A stretch of DNA of 64,000 bases, from assembly GCA_031213475.1 (NCBI GenBank), contig JARUPZ010000035.1, positions 1,050,336 through 1,114,335 of the forward strand. Direction: 5' to 3'. Shown in pieces: positions 9,101-18,203 of the stretch (the first letter of the stretch is position 1; each line of letters begins with the position of its first letter). The translations under genes were made by a program, and so were the position numbers. This DNA is from Nereocystis luetkeana (taxonomy: Eukaryota > Sar > Phaeophyceae > Laminariales > Laminariaceae). The notes beneath the pieces are model-generated. The model searched no databases. It worked only from the letters and a program-made list of their open reading frames with translations, and had not been told where the DNA came from.

Positions 9101-11870
9101 TCTGACGAGCTCCTCTCACAGGGCTGGCCAAGGGGTTTCGCAGGATCATTTTGGTTCTCTGATACACCACATGGTTCTGGAGATACGGCTTGGTTCTCAT
9201 TTTAGGCTTCGTTCCCATTTTTCAGATTTGTCTGTTCTAAGCGAGGCGGTCGTCCTATCGTACAACTCCGGGCCAAACCGTTTAAGGCATGCCCGCATGA
9301 AACGTATCCGTCGGTCGATTTCGAGCGACAGGTCAGCGTTTTCGTGGATGATGCGGCCTAGGTACAAGAAGTGGGCCGTCTGCGTATACGTCTGACGTGC
9401 TGCTTCGATGACGAGCGGTGGGGCGAGGGTTGGGTGGTCGGTTGTTCGTAGCAGCGTCGTCCCTGTCTTCGTGTCCGATATCGCGAGGCCTGCTGCTTCG
9501 AAGGCAGTCACGATGACCGTCATCATTTTAGCGAGTCCTTCAGCAGACTTCGAGACGATTCCTGCGTCATTGGTGTACAAGGTGCCTCACACAGCCCTTC
9601 GCACTCAAGCCGACGGCTCCTGGTCCGCTGTTCCGACTACTCCAACCTCGTTGAGGCGAAGCATTTCCCTTGCGATGGCTTCGTTTTACTGAAGCGTACC
9701 AGTGCAACGTGTAACGCAGCAGCGAAGGGCGCGTTGAACAGTAACGGTGATAGCACGCAGCTTTGCCGCACCCCCTGCCTGGCATCAAACCATTGCGAGT
9801 GCTCGCCCGTCATCCGTACGCACGTGAACCCGCATGTCCTCTTGGAAATTGCGGATGATTGCAATAATCTTGGTTGGGACGCCAGAGAGTGTGAGTATTG
9901 CCTCCCACAACAGCTCTCGGTCTATAGAGTCATACGCTTCCTGCAGATCGATGAAAGCACATGCACAATGGCGGTTTCCCTCTGTCGTCCGAGCTCTCGC
10001 AACCAGCGCACGACGAACAGCTTATCGATCGTTGATCGTGCGGGGCGGGAGTCGCACTGCTGTTCCTCCAGGAGTATTCCCTCGAGTCTCGCAGTAGTTG
10101 CTGAGGCGGGATGTGACGATGTTCAGCAACGCTTGACCTGCGTGGGCAACGAGCGAAATCCCTCTGTAGCTGCTGCGATCAGCCCGGTCCTTCTTTTGGT
10201 GAAGCACTTGGATGATCGCATATTTTGATTGCTGGGGGACTTTTCTCGTTACCAAAAATGTTGATAAGGGTGTTGTGATAGAACTGGACGGAAAAAAACG
10301 GGGTGACCGAATTTCAGGAGTTCGGCCGGGAGGCCATCTGGCCCAACGGCTTTCCAATTCTATATGCCCTCAAGTGCTTCCATCGTCTCGTCTGTGGGTG
10401 GTTCATCTCCGAGCGACAACGTAAGCGGTCGCGGTGGCAAGAGGTCGAGGATCGTGGGATCGACTTTCAGCGATTTCGCGGTACAAGAGTTTGCGGCACA
10501 ACCCCGACCATCGTTCACGAATTCGCGCCTTGTCCCGCAACAGCGTGCCATCCTCGTCCCTAATGAACTGCTCGCTCCTCGCTTTGGTCAATTATTATCA
10601 TCCGTTCAGCTTTTTCTTCTTGATCTATTTTCAGTCCATTCCTTTATTTTTTTCGGTTTTAATCAAAATCGCTCAGTTCCCCTCGTTCTTTTAGTTCGCT
10701 CCGGCGGCTGGCTGCCCTCTAACGTCCCCCCGACCGTGTGCGCCCGGCGAAACCACCAACCGCTGTCCTCTCTCCAAATACTAAAAAATGTAACAAAAAA
10801 AATAAGCAGGTGGTTTTCAAGTATACAGAGGCGTTGGCGCTGGACCTGCGCGTCTTCGCCAAGCATGGGAAACGGGCCGTCGTCGGTGTGGACGATATCA
10901 AGTGCGTCGCGCGGAAGGACCCCAGAATGGCAAGTCAGAGTCGTGCAGTGCGCGCGCGCGCAAGAATTAAATTAAGCTTTCCTGTTGAGGTACTTTTTTC
11001 CAACGAGGATATGCGAGAGTTTCGTATATAATGTACAACGCTTGACCAGAATGCCGCTGGGGATATTGTATGTATGTGCTTGTGCTCCCGCGCCGCGCTG
11101 CCCAATCAACTTTCCGGCCCTACCCACGCACGCGCTGAGTTGGGAAGTAGTAAAGTGATTGATCGAAAAGTATTGTCACACTCTCCCGAAATATATAAAC
11201 ACCGTCTGTATATTAATATTAAATCCAAGCGTTTATCACATTTTGGGAGAGAGTGGCATATTCTTGACCCTTTTAGGACTGCAGCCCCGTTTTGGGGACA
11301 AACTATTCCGGGGGACCATAGTTAATAGGACCAGTGGTATAATAAAAACCTATATATTCAACCCTTTCTACTAACAATATTTGGTCCTATCTACTATGGT
11401 CCCCCGTGAATAGTTTTAGGGCTGGAGTCCCGTTTTGGGACTGCAGTCCCGTTTTGGGCACAAACCATCTAAATCCCACGTAGTTTGTCCCCCAAACGGG
11501 ACTGCAGTCCTGAGCCGAAATATTGGGACCCCGTTCGGGCTGGCCGAAGCCGGTTCTACTTTTACGACCGAGGTTCTTCAACCGCCGCCAACGACCGGAA
11601 CTCATGCACGGTGCGTGGTTCTCTAACATCACAATAATCAACCATCGCACACAAATTGACGGCAGATACGTACAACTATCGTGCTGGGCGAGTTCCTACT
11701 GCTGTAGCGACAGCTGTACTGCTGCTGTTGGTATATTTTCTTTCCTGTTTTTTGGCCGGTCCGCGCGAAATAGGAGGGCCGTATGAATACTACCGATACT
11801 GACACTAGTGCTACTAAAACTGCTTTAAATAAAATACCTGCCGCTACTACTATTGCTACTCTACTACTGT

Positions 11871-11926
<56 letters not shown>

Positions 11927-14900
11927 ATATTGGTACTACTGTAGTAGTACTACTACTAGTACTACTAATACTAATATGTAAAGCCGGAGATGGTGTAGAA
12001 AACCTAAAGCCTGAGACCCGCGCCTTCCGACCCAACGTATCTCCGATTTTTGTTTTCTGTGTCTTCCACATCCCAGCGCACACTAGCTGGCGACACTTAC
12101 AAATAGGCACCGAGGCGAGTTTCTAGCGAGAGAGCTACAAATCCTAGTCATTTAGTTATTCAGTTGGTTAGTGCGGGTCGTATACGTGCCTCCTGTGCGC
12201 GGTGGGAAGGCATTTTTGTGCTGTGGGTGCTGCCGTTGCGAGTGGCTTTTGGGAAAAGTAGATAAACCCGCTGTGGGTGCCTCCGTTGCGAACGGCTTTT
12301 GGGAAATGTCGAGAGACCCGATTTTGCTGGCCGCATGCGCACGTGGCGATGAAACGCCAGGTGGTGGTTTGTCGGCGCCATCGCGCAGAACGGTGTTTTT
12401 TGCCGAGGCTTTCGTGCCGCGAAATGCTGTTTCAAAAGGGTGCGCTCAATGTCTCTGTGAGTATGTTTCTAGGGTTGCTGTTCGACTCTTGACTCGAGAA
12501 TACTACCAGGTAGGTGTCTTCTCCTTCCCCTCCTCTCCCTCTCCCTCCTCCTCCTCCTCCTCCCCATCCCTCTCTCTCTCCACCCCCCCACCCCCACCCC
12601 CGCTCCTTGTCCCTCTCTCCCTCAATCCTCCTCCTCCCCTTTCCTCTGCCTCTCCTCCTCGTCCCCCCTCCTCCTTGACGGGTCTATGGTCATACAACTA
12701 CGGCAATGTATAACATGAGTACCCCCCCCCCCAATCCTCTCCCCCCCCCCCCCCCCCCCCCCCCCCTGCATGATCTCTCCCCTTGCACCGATTCCATCGT
12801 GCGATCTGACCCCCCCCCCCCCTCGGGCTGGTTGTCGCCCCTGCTCGACGATGGTGCTTTTTTATTTGATTTTTCTCCGCTAATGTTTCGGTGAATTCAT
12901 TCGCAGGTAGAAAAGTTGGCGAGTTTTGAAGCGAAACACCTCAACTTGGGAAAGAAGAAGGCTGCCCGTAAGAAAAAGCAGATCTCCACTGCAGCAACGG
13001 CGCCGAGGGCAGCAGCGGCAGCAGCAGTGGGGGGAGCGGTGGGAGGAGCTCCAGCAGAAAGTGAAGACGGAGACGAGACGGGCAAGGTGCGGACGGTTTC
13101 TGTACCGTACAGAGCCGCGATGCCTGACGTGTAGAAGTTTAGCACACTGTTAACTACTTGCAGACCGCAGCGAGAAAGCGACCCCCATCCTAGGAGGTAG
13201 ATGGTGGCCACAAAAGGCGAAGCAGGAAGAGGATGAGAGGCAGCAAAAGGTTTTGTTTATGTACTGTAATATCTGTAAGAAACGTATGTAGTGAGCGCCC
13301 AAATGTTGTCTCCATTAGGAGTAGGAACGGTGCTCCGCCTCGAACGGGGCACGTGGTTCAATGGCCCAATGACTAGGGCAGGCAACAAATGAGTACGCCC
13401 CCCCCTATTTCAACGCTGCTGTTGTATACTGCGTGGTGGCTGGCCACGGAAGAAGAAACATACGTACTTCGTATAATATGTACAAGGCGCTTCGCTCCGC
13501 GGGCGGCCTACGCCGCCCGCTACGCTCGCTCATGAAGGAAAAGTACATAAAATTACTATTACGGGGGACCATAGTCTATAGGACACATGATATACACAAA
13601 AACCTATCTATTTACCTATTTTTACCCTCAATATTTGGTCCTATTTACTATGGTCCCCCGTAATATGCCTGCGAAGCGGGCAGTGGTCCATGATTGAATA
13701 TAGTTTTTTATGATCGTGGTTGCAAACTGGCGACTTGATATTGCCAAGAGTCCCGCCGCCATGCCTGAGGAAAAAACAGCTCGGACACCACATACGCTGG
13801 ATCTCCCTGGCGGTTGCCGTACGTAAGTACATACCCCAGGTAGACTCATTTCCTTCTTTTGATAGGCTGTATGTACGGAAAAAAAAATAGAGCACAGCAC
13901 GGCATAGCAGCACCTCAAAAAAAAAAAAATGAAACCGAAAATTTCGGAAAAGAAAACAAAATCCTCGTCCCTCTCTTGTAATAATTACCTGCCTGATTGG
14001 AACACCTTGCACCGGTAAAAAAAATACGCCGCCCGCCCCTCTCGCGACCACCTCGCCACCGATTCGGTCCTGGTAATTATTTCCTTACTCTCTGCCACGG
14101 TGAGCCCCGTCGCCCGCCTCGCGTTAAGCCCGGTGCTCACCATGGCCGTCGTTCGCTTGCTCGACAATGTTGGTACTCAGACTGCGCAGCTCTCTGTTTC
14201 AAATTCAGCGTGGTCGCAAAAATAAGCACCGCTTAAATCTTATCTCGCCATCCCGAACGACCCTTAAATACTCGTACGTACTCTTATCATATATCACAAA
14301 AATGGAGGCCAGACAGAGCCCATTCATGCGTCCCTCGTGTCTCGAGGCACACGCGACACCTAGGCACGAAAGCGGCAAACGCGCGCCTTGCAACCCCCCC
14401 CTCTACCTGCTAGCACCCGCTGACACCCCCGACGGCGCCGGGCTCGCCCACAGTGCCGTGCTCGGAGTACACGCACGCATATACTCGTGCGTACTCTATC
14501 AAAAGTCACAAATGGAGGCCAGACAGAGCCCATTCATGCATCCCTCGTGTCTCGAGGCGCACGCGACGCCTAGGCACGAAAGCGGCGACCGCGCTCCTTG
14601 CAACCCCCCCTCTACCTGCTAGCACCCGCTGACACCCCTGACGGCGCCGGACTCGCCCACAGTGCCGTGCTCGGAGTACACGCACGCACACGAAAACGAA
14701 AGAAGAAGAAAGGAAAAAAGGACCGAAAGTGCCAAGAGAGATAGTGAAAACAAAGAACCACTGGAAAGGTCCGGCAAGTAATAAAAGGAGGCGGTTCCCA
14801 TGTGAGAGGCCAGGGATGTACCAACCAAGCACTCTCAGGGAGTGTGGTTTTATATACCAGGTATGTGACAGGTATACTGGCATGAAAGAAGATGAAGGTG

Positions 14901-17454
14901 AAAACAAAAGTAGGCATTGCGAAGCTTTTTCTTGTCCCGAAGCTTCTTCCTTCTTGCCTCGCGGTATATTTTTTCTGTTGTTGTATTCTGCGCGAGCTTT
15001 TTGCTTGGCTCTTTGCGGAGGTGCTTTCTCACCTCCTCCTGATGGAAACTTGCGCACGTCGGACAGACAAATCATCCACAGATAGATAAATCTACAGATA
15101 AATCGTCGACAGATAGATCATCCACAGATAAATCATCTACAGAGAAATCATCTACAGAGAAATCATCCACAGAGAAATCATCTACAGATAGATCATCTAC
15201 AGGTAGATTATCCACAGATAGATAATTTAGATCCTAACCTACTGCTGTTGTGAGATGTTGTGCGGAATCTGTACAGTATAGATCCAACCCAGTGAAGTGA
15301 ACATGTCCTAAGATCGTTCGGATCATACGGCTCTAGCCCGGCAGCATAAGCTAGATAATACAGATCAGGAACGCAACTATCTGCCCTGGATGATCTAGAT
15401 TCTCTAGTGGAAATTAATGGTGTTTCCCGAGGTGTGGATACTTGTGTGCAGCAGTGCGTACGTTCGCAGCGCTTGCATGCAAGTTGAACATTGTATTCCC
15501 GTGAAGGTTCGAGTTCTAGCGTGCGGGACCAATATCGATATACGTATACCACGCTTGCCGCCACACATGGCTGTATAGAGAGCACGTGCCTAGCAAGGCA
15601 GAAGGTGCTCTCCCGCGCAAGCCTGGTGCTGGGTCAAATCTTTCCTGGGGTACGAATCATGGAGCTTGTTGAAAGGCGGTTCGGTACTACTCTGACCGGA
15701 AATTTAAGCTCCGTTTGATAGTCATATTGGAGTACAAATGGGGCCTATATTGCCGGTCAAAGTGATGTAGCTTATCAAACCTCATCACACCTCGCACATA
15801 TCAGATCATCGATTCCCGCTTCATGATCTAGATCTTCCAGGGCAGATAAATAGATCATTGATCTATATGATCTGTGTGATCTGTATGATCTGTAAGCAGC
15901 TCATGTTGCCGGGTGGGAGTCGTATAATTTGCATGACATGGGACATGTGTCCTGAGTTGAATCTGGACTTATAGCTGATCCTCCACAGCATCCCATATCG
16001 TCAGGGTAGGATCTAGATGATATATCTGCAGATAGATCATCTATATGTATGTGATCTATCTGTTGATGATGTATCTGTAGATGATATATCTGTAGATGAC
16101 ATATCTGTAGATGATCTATCTGTAGATGATATATCTATAGATGATATACCTGTCGATGATATGTCTGTAAATGATCCATCTGTAGATGATCCATCTGTAG
16201 ATGAACTATCTGTAGATGATCCATCTGTAGACTATATATCTGATCTGTCCGACCTGTGAACCCTTTGACTGCAACTGTAATACTACAAAAAGGACCCCAC
16301 GCCTAACCCTTTTAGTACCGCAGTCCCGTTTCGGGGACAAGCTACTTAAAATTTGAGTGGTTTGTCCCCACATATGGGACTGCAGTGCTAAATCCAGGTA
16401 TGTTGTCCCAAAACTGTGGGTTCAGCCCCGCCCCTTCGCTCCTACTTGCTGTCCCACCTCTCCGGAGTTATTCGAAGCCTGTCTTGTGGGGCAAGAACTA
16501 CGGTAGATTTTGGTGATCAGTTGATGTGATCTACGGTGAGTTTAGCGGAAGGGACGCGAGCGAAACGGGCTTGCTCGCTTTTTGAGACAGGTCGGGCTCC
16601 GGTCCGGCCGCGTCCCCCTATTTTAGAATGTTTCGGCAGTCTTGCGGCCGTCTCTCACAGCAAGCAAGACCGTCGTCGGACTAAAAATGTGAACCTCTAA
16701 AAGCTTGAGCCAGGATGCGACATCGACCTTGGCTTGACTCGACTCCGCCTCCCCCCCCCCCCCCGTATTAGACGTATGTGACATGGAGAAGTTTGGTACA
16801 CTAAATACTAGCAAGAGAATAATCGCTATTGTAGGAGATAGATGGTGGCCACAGGCGGCGAAATAGGAAGGGGATAGCACCAGCGAAAAGTGGCCAAGCA
16901 ATACATGGAAACAACGTAATGAGCGCCCCAACTGTTTGAGGTGTCTCCATCAGGGGTGGGAACGGTGCTCCGTCTCGAGAGGGACGCGTGGTCAATGATG
17001 AAAAATTACTAAGGTAAGCAACAAATGAGTACGCCCCCTACCCCATCCCCTCCCCTGTTGTCTGCCCCCCCCCCCCCTCCCCGCCCGATTCGTCCCGGAA
17101 TGGTAGGGATGCGAGGGTCTATGGTCATACGACTACGGCCATGCATGACAATGAGTACCCGCCCCCCCCCTCCCCGACCGCTCTCAAAATCGTAACTTTT
17201 TTGCCGCCAATGAGTTTTCGGAACGACCGCCAGTGGCAGCAGCATCAGCCGGAAAGCGACCAAACAGTGCCTTCAAATCGGGCAAGGCTGACTTTAGTGA
17301 CCTATTGGATGGAGAGGAGGAAGAGATGTCGGGGCTCGGAGGTGGAGACAGGAGTGGCGGTGGCGGTAGTGGTGGAGGTGGGGGTCGGGGTGGGAGTGGG
17401 GATGGAGGTGGCGGTGGTTACAGTGACGACGACTTCGACGAACTACTGTTGTGA
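5982..17454 (+). CDS. CENPS: CENP-S / MHF1 histone-fold protein, spliced gene
   Basis: CENP-S (MHF1, APITD1) pairs with CENP-X as a histone-fold tetramer in the inner kinetochore and with FANCM in fork repair. Exons are 5982-6149, 10810-10929, 12907-13060 and probably 17234-17454, giving about 220 residues (human: 138). The histone fold spans residues ~18-115: LRAALHFSVGEIC (alpha 1), VSTLSEVVFKYTEALALDLR (alpha 2, across the first intron), FAKHGKRAVVGVDDIKCVARKDP (alpha 3 region), then VEKLASFEAKH and a Lys/Arg-rich patch KKKAARKKK. This order matches the family without gaps. All junctions of exons 1-3 are phase 0. Intron 1 is 4660 bp and carries a LINE. The C-terminal acidic exon is less certain; without it the protein would end at 13134. 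Its neighbour on the opposite strand is malonyl-CoA decarboxylase. Confidence 0.82.
6150..8440 (+). other. CENP-S intron 1, left part
   Basis: No exon or known element recognised. It contains a 23-bp hairpin at 6790-6812 (GCCGATGTTGG and its complement), an A14 run near 6727 and a T-arm-like GTGGGTTCAAGTCTCAC at 7728-7744 without the rest of a tRNA. Confidence 0.5.
8470..10595 (-). mobile_element. Degenerate non-LTR retrotransposon (LINE family B) inside CENP-S intron 1
   Basis: Reverse transcriptase blocks appear in minus-strand order: QFIRDEDGTLLRD (10590-10550), HQKKDRADRSSYRGISLVAH (~10200), DARQGVRQSCVLSPLLFN (~9780), then YTNDAGIVSKSAEGL (~9570), and a C-terminal part (LRAEHFAKL, LLRVIGFRRRLR, SYAKALNMTRCES) at 8600-8800. 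The frame is broken several times. The catalytic YxDD box reads YTND, so one of the two aspartates is lost. The 5' end is truncated before the RT domain. A 395-bp MITE splits it at 8842-9236. The same family recurs as 3' fragments in the tandem units. Confidence 0.8.
8842..9236. mobile_element. 395-bp MITE with ~29-bp inverted repeats and CTAA target duplication
   Basis: Ends AACAGA...TCTGTT. The inverted repeats at 8842-8871 and 9208-9236 share GAAAAATGGGAACGAA. It is flanked by CTAA at 8838-8841 and 9237-9240. Comparison with the uninterrupted LINE fragment near 34160-34185 shows TTTCAGTCTAAGCG without the insert, proving an insertion. It has no coding capacity. The transposase family is not assigned. 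Confidence 0.8.
10810..10929 (+). CDS. CENPS: CENP-S exon 2 (histone-fold core)
   Basis: Acceptor AATAAGCAG at 10809, donor ATG|GCAAGT at 10929/10930, a GC-type donor with otherwise strong consensus. It encodes VVFKYTEALALDLRVFAKHG, then KRAVVGVDDIKCVARKDPRM. The FAKHGKR and DDIK segments are the most diagnostic part of the family. Confidence 0.88.
11264..11520. mobile_element. Hairpin MITE interrupted by a second MITE
   Basis: The left half (11264-11306) and right parts (11410-11520) belong to the CCCGTTTTGGGGACAAAC family. The middle, 11309-11406, is a CGGGGGACCATAG element with its own inverted repeats. The right part also carries a partial duplication of the stem. Confidence 0.65.
11309..11406. 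mobile_element. 98-bp MITE, CGGGGGACCATAG family, copy 1 (nested)
   Basis: Inverted ends CGGGGGACCATAGT and ACTATGGTCCCCCG, with inner ATAGGACCA and TGGTCCTAT. It is inserted in the hairpin MITE. Confidence 0.7.
11857..11960. repeat. (TAC)n microsatellite
   Basis: About 100 bp of TAC repeats with a few interruptions, in CENP-S intron 2. Confidence 0.9.
12677..12766 (+). mobile_element. SINE-like element, copy 4, 3' end with long poly-C tail
   Basis: The short 3' portion (GGTCTATGGTCATAC, ACTACGGCAATG, ATGAGTACC) is followed by C tracts of about 12 and about 26 bases. This is the clearest sign that the family ends in poly-C. Confidence 0.6.
12907..13060 (+). CDS. CENPS: CENP-S exon 3 (basic tail)
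   Basis: Acceptor TTCGCAG at 12906, phase 0. It encodes VEKLASFEAKHLNLGKKKAA and then a Lys/Arg patch and an Ala-rich linker. Two ends are possible. The donor AAA|GTGAAG at 13060/13061 is the only one giving the phase needed by the exon at 17234. Alternatively the frame runs on to the stop at 13132-13134 (ending AAMPDV), giving a shorter protein. Confidence 0.7.
13184..13405 (+). mobile_element. LINE family A 3' end with C-rich tail
   Basis: Translates in part as the C-terminal motif ILGGRWWPQ (13190-13215), then runs to the conserved terminal block ACAAATGAGTACGCC followed by a C7 run. The frame is decayed. Confidence 0.65.
13562..13660. mobile_element. 99-bp MITE, CGGGGGACCATAG family, copy 2
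   Basis: Same inverted ends as copy 1. It is flanked by TA on both sides (13560-13561 and 13661-13662), compatible with a TA target duplication. The internal CAAAAACCTAT and CAATATTTGGTCC also match copy 1. Confidence 0.7.
14270..14692 (+). repeat. ~210-bp direct tandem duplication
   Basis: ATGGAGGCCAGACAGAGCCC at 14302 recurs at 14512. The copies are over 90 percent alike through CGGAGTACACGCACGCA. It lies in the presumed CENP-S intron 3 and no coding role is seen. Confidence 0.8.
15058..16253. mobile_element. Foldback-like element with minisatellite arms
   Basis: Two copies of the GATC-rich repeat face each other. The outer parts are 15-bp minisatellites in inverted orientation (15068-15230 and 16018-16243, unit GATGATCTATCTGTA). 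The extreme ends GTCGGACAGA (15058-15067) and TCTGTCCGAC (16244-16253) are perfect inverted repeats. Length is 1196 bp. The middle (about 15420-15800) is unrelated to the arms and has no convincing gene. Drosophila FB and Galileo elements have arms of this type; the link is by structure only. Confidence 0.7.
16307..16395. mobile_element. Hairpin MITE copy
   Basis: AACCCTTTTAGTACCGCAGT at the left, GGTTTGTCCCCA and GGGACTGCAGTGCTAAA at the right. It is more diverged on the right arm than other copies. Confidence 0.6.
16746..17045 (+). mobile_element. LINE family A 3' end with C-rich tail
   Basis: Frame DMEKFGTLNTSKRIIAIVGD followed by RWWPQAAK is the C-terminal part of the same retrotransposon that appears in the tandem units. 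It then has GAACGGTGCTCCGTCTCGAG and ends AATGAGTACGCCCCC. Confidence 0.7.
17088..17170 (+). mobile_element. SINE-like element, copy 5, directly downstream of a LINE 3' end
   Basis: Contains GGGATGCGAGGGTCTATGG, TACGACTACGGCCATGCATG and ATGAGTACCC followed by C tracts. It begins about 45 bp after the C-rich end of the LINE fragment at 16746-17045. Confidence 0.6.
17234..17454 (+). CDS. CENPS: Probable CENP-S exon 4, glycine-rich acidic C-terminus
   Basis: After acceptor CGCCAG (17233; alternatives at 17239 and 17242 keep the frame) the frame reads ASAGKRPNSAFKSGKADFSD, an acidic stretch, a Gly-rich linker and ends SDDDFDELLL. Composition and the acidic terminus look protein-like, and only one donor in exon 3 has the right phase. 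It could also belong to another transcript. Confidence 0.45.
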
Positions 17455-17863
17455 CCTTGCTGGGGGGGAGATGCGTCTCCCCTTCCCCCCCCCTGCCCCC
17501 CCCCCGGCCCCTCCTCCCATTTCCCTTCGACCCTCGGAGAAATCCTCTTCGACCGCCCACCCCCAACCACCAACCTCCAACCCCCCGGGTGTGTTGGACA
17601 TGAACGCCTCCTCCGGGGCTCGCCAGGCGTACACGCCACGCGCTATTTGTTTTCTGCCCCGATTGTTGCGTACGTCTTATTGCGGGCCGTACGGCAGGGT
17701 CTCCAGGCAGAGGCGTGTTGAAATGTACCACGATTTTTGTGTGTGGCCAACGGCGTACCGGCAGAGAAACGCCTCGTAAGATAATGCGGGTGCGGTGTCC
17801 AGCGGGGTCCAAGTGACTTGGCACGCGTTTTAAGGTCCAAGGTGTTGTTCGGTACGAGGTAGG

Positions 17864-18203
17864 GTGTATACCGTATGCCGTATCACACGGGTGATACTGT
17901 GACTCACCCCCCCCTGCTCGGACGAAGTTTGTGAGACGATTTTCTCTCGACTCTCTCGACGACAGGGAGGTTGGGTGCGCACGCCGAGCGATGCGTCTGT
18001 CAACGGAAAGGTACGTCTCTTGATTTCTTTTACTTTTCCCCAAAGCCACCGAAACTAACGAGACCTTTTCGCACAGCCGCCGTTATCGTTGTATTCCCCC
18101 CCCCCCCCCTTAAGGCATGTTTTAGAGAAAGCCGTCTCGGAATTTTTCTACCCGGGAGGGGTGTAATCTTATCACCCGTGTGATACGGTAAAAAGGTATA
18201 CAC
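17864..18203. repeat. Inverted-repeat element, 340 bp
   Basis: The arm at 17864-17896 (GTGTATACCGTATGCCGTAT, CACACGGGTGATA) is matched in reverse complement by 18170-18203 (TATCACCCGTGTGATACGG, GGTATACAC). The interior is unique and includes a C13 run. It could be a MITE; no target duplication was identified. Confidence 0.6.

Larger units (their letters stand above)
10930..12906 (+). other. CENP-S intron 2 (GC-AG) with nested MITEs and a TAC microsatellite
   Basis: Carries nested MITEs (11264-11520), a (TAC)n tract (11857-11960), a ~50-bp direct duplication (12222-12270 and 12271-12320) and a SINE-like copy with a very long C tail (12677-12766). It also has TACCAGGTA at 12504-12512. Confidence 0.65.
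13061..17233 (+). other. Probable CENP-S intron 3 (GT-AG), repeat-rich
   Basis: Holds two LINE family A 3' ends (13184-13405, 16746-17045), a CGGGGGACC MITE (13562-13660), a 210-bp tandem duplication (14270-14692), the foldback element (15058-16253), a hairpin MITE (16307-16395) and a SINE-like copy (17088-17170). Intron status depends on exon 4 being correct. Confidence 0.45.

Noticed and set aside
15061-15230. CRISPR-like regular repeats
   Set aside because: Contiguous 15-bp units without spacers, inverted again 800 bp away; eukaryotic minisatellite.
16017-16259. Frame encoding repeated SVDD pentapeptides
   Set aside because: It is the 15-bp minisatellite of the foldback element read in frame.
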